Positions 14,424 to 16,348 of a stretch of DNA of 16,348 bases are shown here, piece after piece (position 1 is the first letter of the stretch; each line of letters opens with the position of its first letter). The stretch spans positions 3,776 through 20,123 of the forward strand of contig DHLU01000172.1 of assembly GCA_002405435.1 (NCBI GenBank). Reading direction: 5' to 3'. A program made the translations under genes and the position numbers. The notes under the pieces were generated by a model. The model was not told the origin of the DNA. It did no database searches and saw nothing but the letters and a program-made list of their open reading frames with translations. This DNA comes from Flavobacteriales bacterium UBA4660 (GTDB lineage: Bacteria > Bacteroidota > Bacteroidia > Flavobacteriales_D > Sanyastnellaceae).

Positions 14424-16348
14424 ATGAAAAAAGATCTCTTCCTGGTTGCTTTGGTGCATGTACTTGTCGGCTCAGTGCCAGCTCAGCGTCTCTTTAGTCC
14501 TTCAGAGCACAAAAGCGACGTTGCGTTTATCGAAAACCAGGGTCAGTGGAAGGGAGACTTTGTATTTAAAGCGGCGCTGGGGTGTGGCACGGTATTTCTC
14601 CAGGAGGATGGGTTTGTATTTGATTTTACCGATGCTGCTGACTTGAAACGGGCGCACGATAACCATATACAAGGCATAGATACCACCCTGATGCACCACC
14701 ATGCATGGAAGATGAGGTTTGTGAATGGCAACAGCGACAAGCCGGTTGGGCTTGATCCACTGCAGCACTATTGTAATTATTTTTTGGGAAATGACCGTAG
14801 CCGGTGGAAGTCGGGCATTCATCCGCACAGCCGGGTTTATTATAAAAATGTCTGGCCGGGCATTGATGTGGAGGTGCTTGGAAGCGAGGGGCATTTTAAA
14901 TATCAGTTTCGAGTATCTCCCGGGGCTGATCCTTCGCTCGTGCAATTGGAGATTATAGGGGTTGATTCGTTTGGAATAGAGGATGAAGGGCTCATGCTGA
15001 ATACATCGGCAGGTGTGTTTAGAGAGGAAGTTCCTCTTTGTTATCAGTTAAGTGGGAGCAACATTATTCCGGTAGCCGGTGCATTTGAACTTAGGGACCA
15101 CAGGGTCGCGTTTAACATAGGGACCTATGATGAATCGCTTGAATTGGTGATTGACCCGGAGTTAGTAGCCGCCACATTCGTTGGCTCAACGGGAAGCATT
15201 GATGAATTGTGGGGCTATTTAAGTACCTATGATGCCGAAGGAAATATTTACCTCTTAAGTGCGCCATCCGCCAACAATTTACCCAGTACATTGGATGCAT
15301 ATTCTATCGTTTTCAGCGGTGGAATCCAAGACATCGGTATATGTAAATTTGACCCCTCCGGCGAAGAACTGCAATGGGCCACGTATCTGGGCGGGGAGGC
15401 AACTGAGTCATGTGCCAATGCGGTTTGTAATGCCCAGAACCAACTCGTATTGACCGGTACTTCCAACTCCTGTGATTTTCCCATATCCGAAAATGCCTTT
15501 GACAACGAAAAAGACAATTCTATAAGTACCATATTGACGGATGTTGTCATTTGTGTACTCAGTGAAGATGGAAGTGCATTGTTGGCTTCCACCTTCTTTG
15601 GGTCCCCGGTCGGTGACGGATACTCAGGCTTCACACCCGAGGTAAATGGCACAGTCAATCCGCAGGACAGATTTGGTTTGGGTATTGATCAGGAGGGCAA
15701 TGTGGTGATTGGCACTGCGGTGGGTTATCTCACCTATCCAGGGATCAATTATATTTTGGGAGGTCTCTATTATTCGCAGTTCAATATGGCAGTTGCGTGT
15801 TTTTCGCCAGACTTGTCGCAGATGTATTGGTGTACCCAAATCGGAACCCCGGATTTTGAAGACATCAATGATCTTGTAATCACGAACGATGGCAAGATTG
15901 CGGTTTGTGGCGGTACCAGCCACGCGCTACTGCCGGTGACTGCGGGGACCTATCAGTCCACGCACGCCGGAGGTGGTTATGACGGTTGGCTCGGAATACT
16001 GAACGGCGGCAGTGGCAATTTGCTCAGGTCCACCTTTTTTGGCACAGAGGGCAACGACGATTTTGACATGATAGACGTGGGTCCTGATGGCTCCCTTTGG
16101 GTAACCGGCGGCAGCAATGGTGGGCTGCCTCAGACACCAGAGGTGTACTTAAACCCGGCATCCTGGAGGTTTGTTGCCAATTTTAGTTCCGACCTCAATG
16201 AACTTTTGCTTTGTTCAAGAATCGGAGGCAATACAGAGGAGGAGAAGCTACTCAATTTCCGCGCCTTTATGGTAGATGATTGTGGCAGAATTTATGTTTC
16301 AGGACATGGGTTGTTTGAGTGGATTGATAGTGTGGAACTCACTTCCGA
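14424..16348 (+). CDS. large secreted DUF7948/SBBP-repeat protein, partial (runs off the window)
   Basis: The frame from ATG 14424 stays open for 641 codons to the window edge, so the 3' end is missing. A signal peptide is clear: MKKDLF, a hydrophobic core, and a likely cut after VPA (residue 20). Residues 35 to about 255 look like the DUF7948 domain, with FIENQGQW near its start, LHYCNYFLGND-like and VYYKNVWPGIDVEV segments, and LVIDPELVAAT at its end. After that come weak repeats of the SBBP beta-propeller kind, each a TYLGG/TFFG-like strand followed by DGxxxVxGxS: near residues 320, 390, 470, 537 and 598. Such proteins in Bacteroidota are usually exported by the type IX system, with a sorting or gliding-associated domain at the C-terminus, which would lie outside this window. 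Base use is visibly more AT-rich than in the polysaccharide genes. Ligand and role are unknown. Confidence 0.85.
   Translation, partial: MKKDLFLVALVHVLVGSVPAQRLFSPSEHKSDVAFIENQGQWKGDFVFKAALGCGTVFLQEDGFVFDFTDAADLKRAHDNHIQGIDTTLMHHHAWKMRFVNGNSDKPVGLDPLQHYCNYFLGNDRSRWKSGIHPHSRVYYKNVWPGIDVEVLGSEGHFKYQFRVSPGADPSLVQLEIIGVDSFGIEDEGLMLNTSAGVFREEVPLCYQLSGSNIIPVAGAFELRDHRVAFNIGTYDESLELVIDPELVAATFVGSTGSIDELWGYLSTYDAEGNIYLLSAPSANNLPSTLDAYSIVFSGGIQDIGICKFDPSGEELQWATYLGGEATESCANAVCNAQNQLVLTGTSNSCDFPISENAFDNEKDNSISTILTDVVICVLSEDGSALLASTFFGSPVGDGYSGFTPEVNGTVNPQDRFGLGIDQEGNVVIGTAVGYLTYPGINYILGGLYYSQFNMAVACFSPDLSQMYWCTQIGTPDFEDINDLVITNDGKIAVCGGTSHALLPVTAGTYQSTHAGGGYDGWLGILNGGSGNLLRSTFFGTEGNDDFDMIDVGPDGSLWVTGGSNGGLPQTPEVYLNPASWRFVANFSSDLNELLLCSRIGGNTEEEKLLNFRAFMVDDCGRIYVSGHGLFEWIDSVELTS

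Noticed and set aside
1..16348. CRISPR array, insertion sequence, prophage, tRNA, toxin-antitoxin or defence system
   Set aside because: I found no regularly spaced repeats, transposase or integrase motifs, cloverleaf-like segments or paired toxin/antitoxin frames in either strand.

Overview
The window looks like chromosome of a fairly GC-rich member of the Bacteroidota. Several things point there: an RprX/RprY-type histidine kinase and response regulator, a secreted DUF7948/SBBP-type protein, a small acidic DUF2795 protein, starts with little Shine-Dalgarno signal, and one near-perfect Bacteroidota promoter (minus-7 box TAGCTTTG). The exact genus cannot be read from the sequence.

Region 1 (1-8949, all + strand) is the distal part of a surface-polysaccharide (exopolysaccharide or O-antigen type) cluster. 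In order it holds a membrane O-acyltransferase, a Wzy/O-antigen-ligase-like polymerase, a GT4 glycosyltransferase, an NAD-dependent sugar epimerase/dehydratase, an AsnB-type amidotransferase, a second GT4, a WcaF-like hexapeptide acetyltransferase and a GT2. The genes overlap or lie a few bases apart and are probably co-transcribed. Together they would make or modify nucleotide sugars, assemble a repeat unit, decorate it with acyl groups and polymerise it. No flippase, initiating phosphoglycosyltransferase or export gene is in view, so the cluster must continue to the left.

Region 2 (8954-9861) is housekeeping: a PduO-type cobalamin adenosyltransferase only 4 nt behind the last glycosyltransferase, then a DUF2795 gene closed by a good terminator.

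Region 3 (9885-11658, - strand) is a two-gene unit: an SSAT-like GNAT acetyltransferase followed by aspartate kinase.

Region 4 (11659-14270) is the most interesting. A two-component operon (sensor kinase and OmpR-family regulator, overlapping by 17 nt) is divergent from a very short - strand gene. That gene is a 39-codon open frame (11831-11950) with its own promoter, and a strong hairpin terminator begins right at its stop codon. Direct repeats spaced 11 bp apart, as OmpR-family regulators use, lie against the minus-33 box of the small gene's promoter and also upstream of the kinase. A GC-rich hairpin sits just before the kinase start. My reading is an undescribed small protein or small RNA under the control of the adjacent two-component system.

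Region 5 (14424 to the right edge) is the 5' part of a large secreted protein with a signal peptide, a DUF7948-like domain and SBBP-type repeats. It is cut by the window end and is visibly more AT-rich than the polysaccharide genes. I see no tRNA, rRNA, CRISPR array, insertion sequence or integrase.
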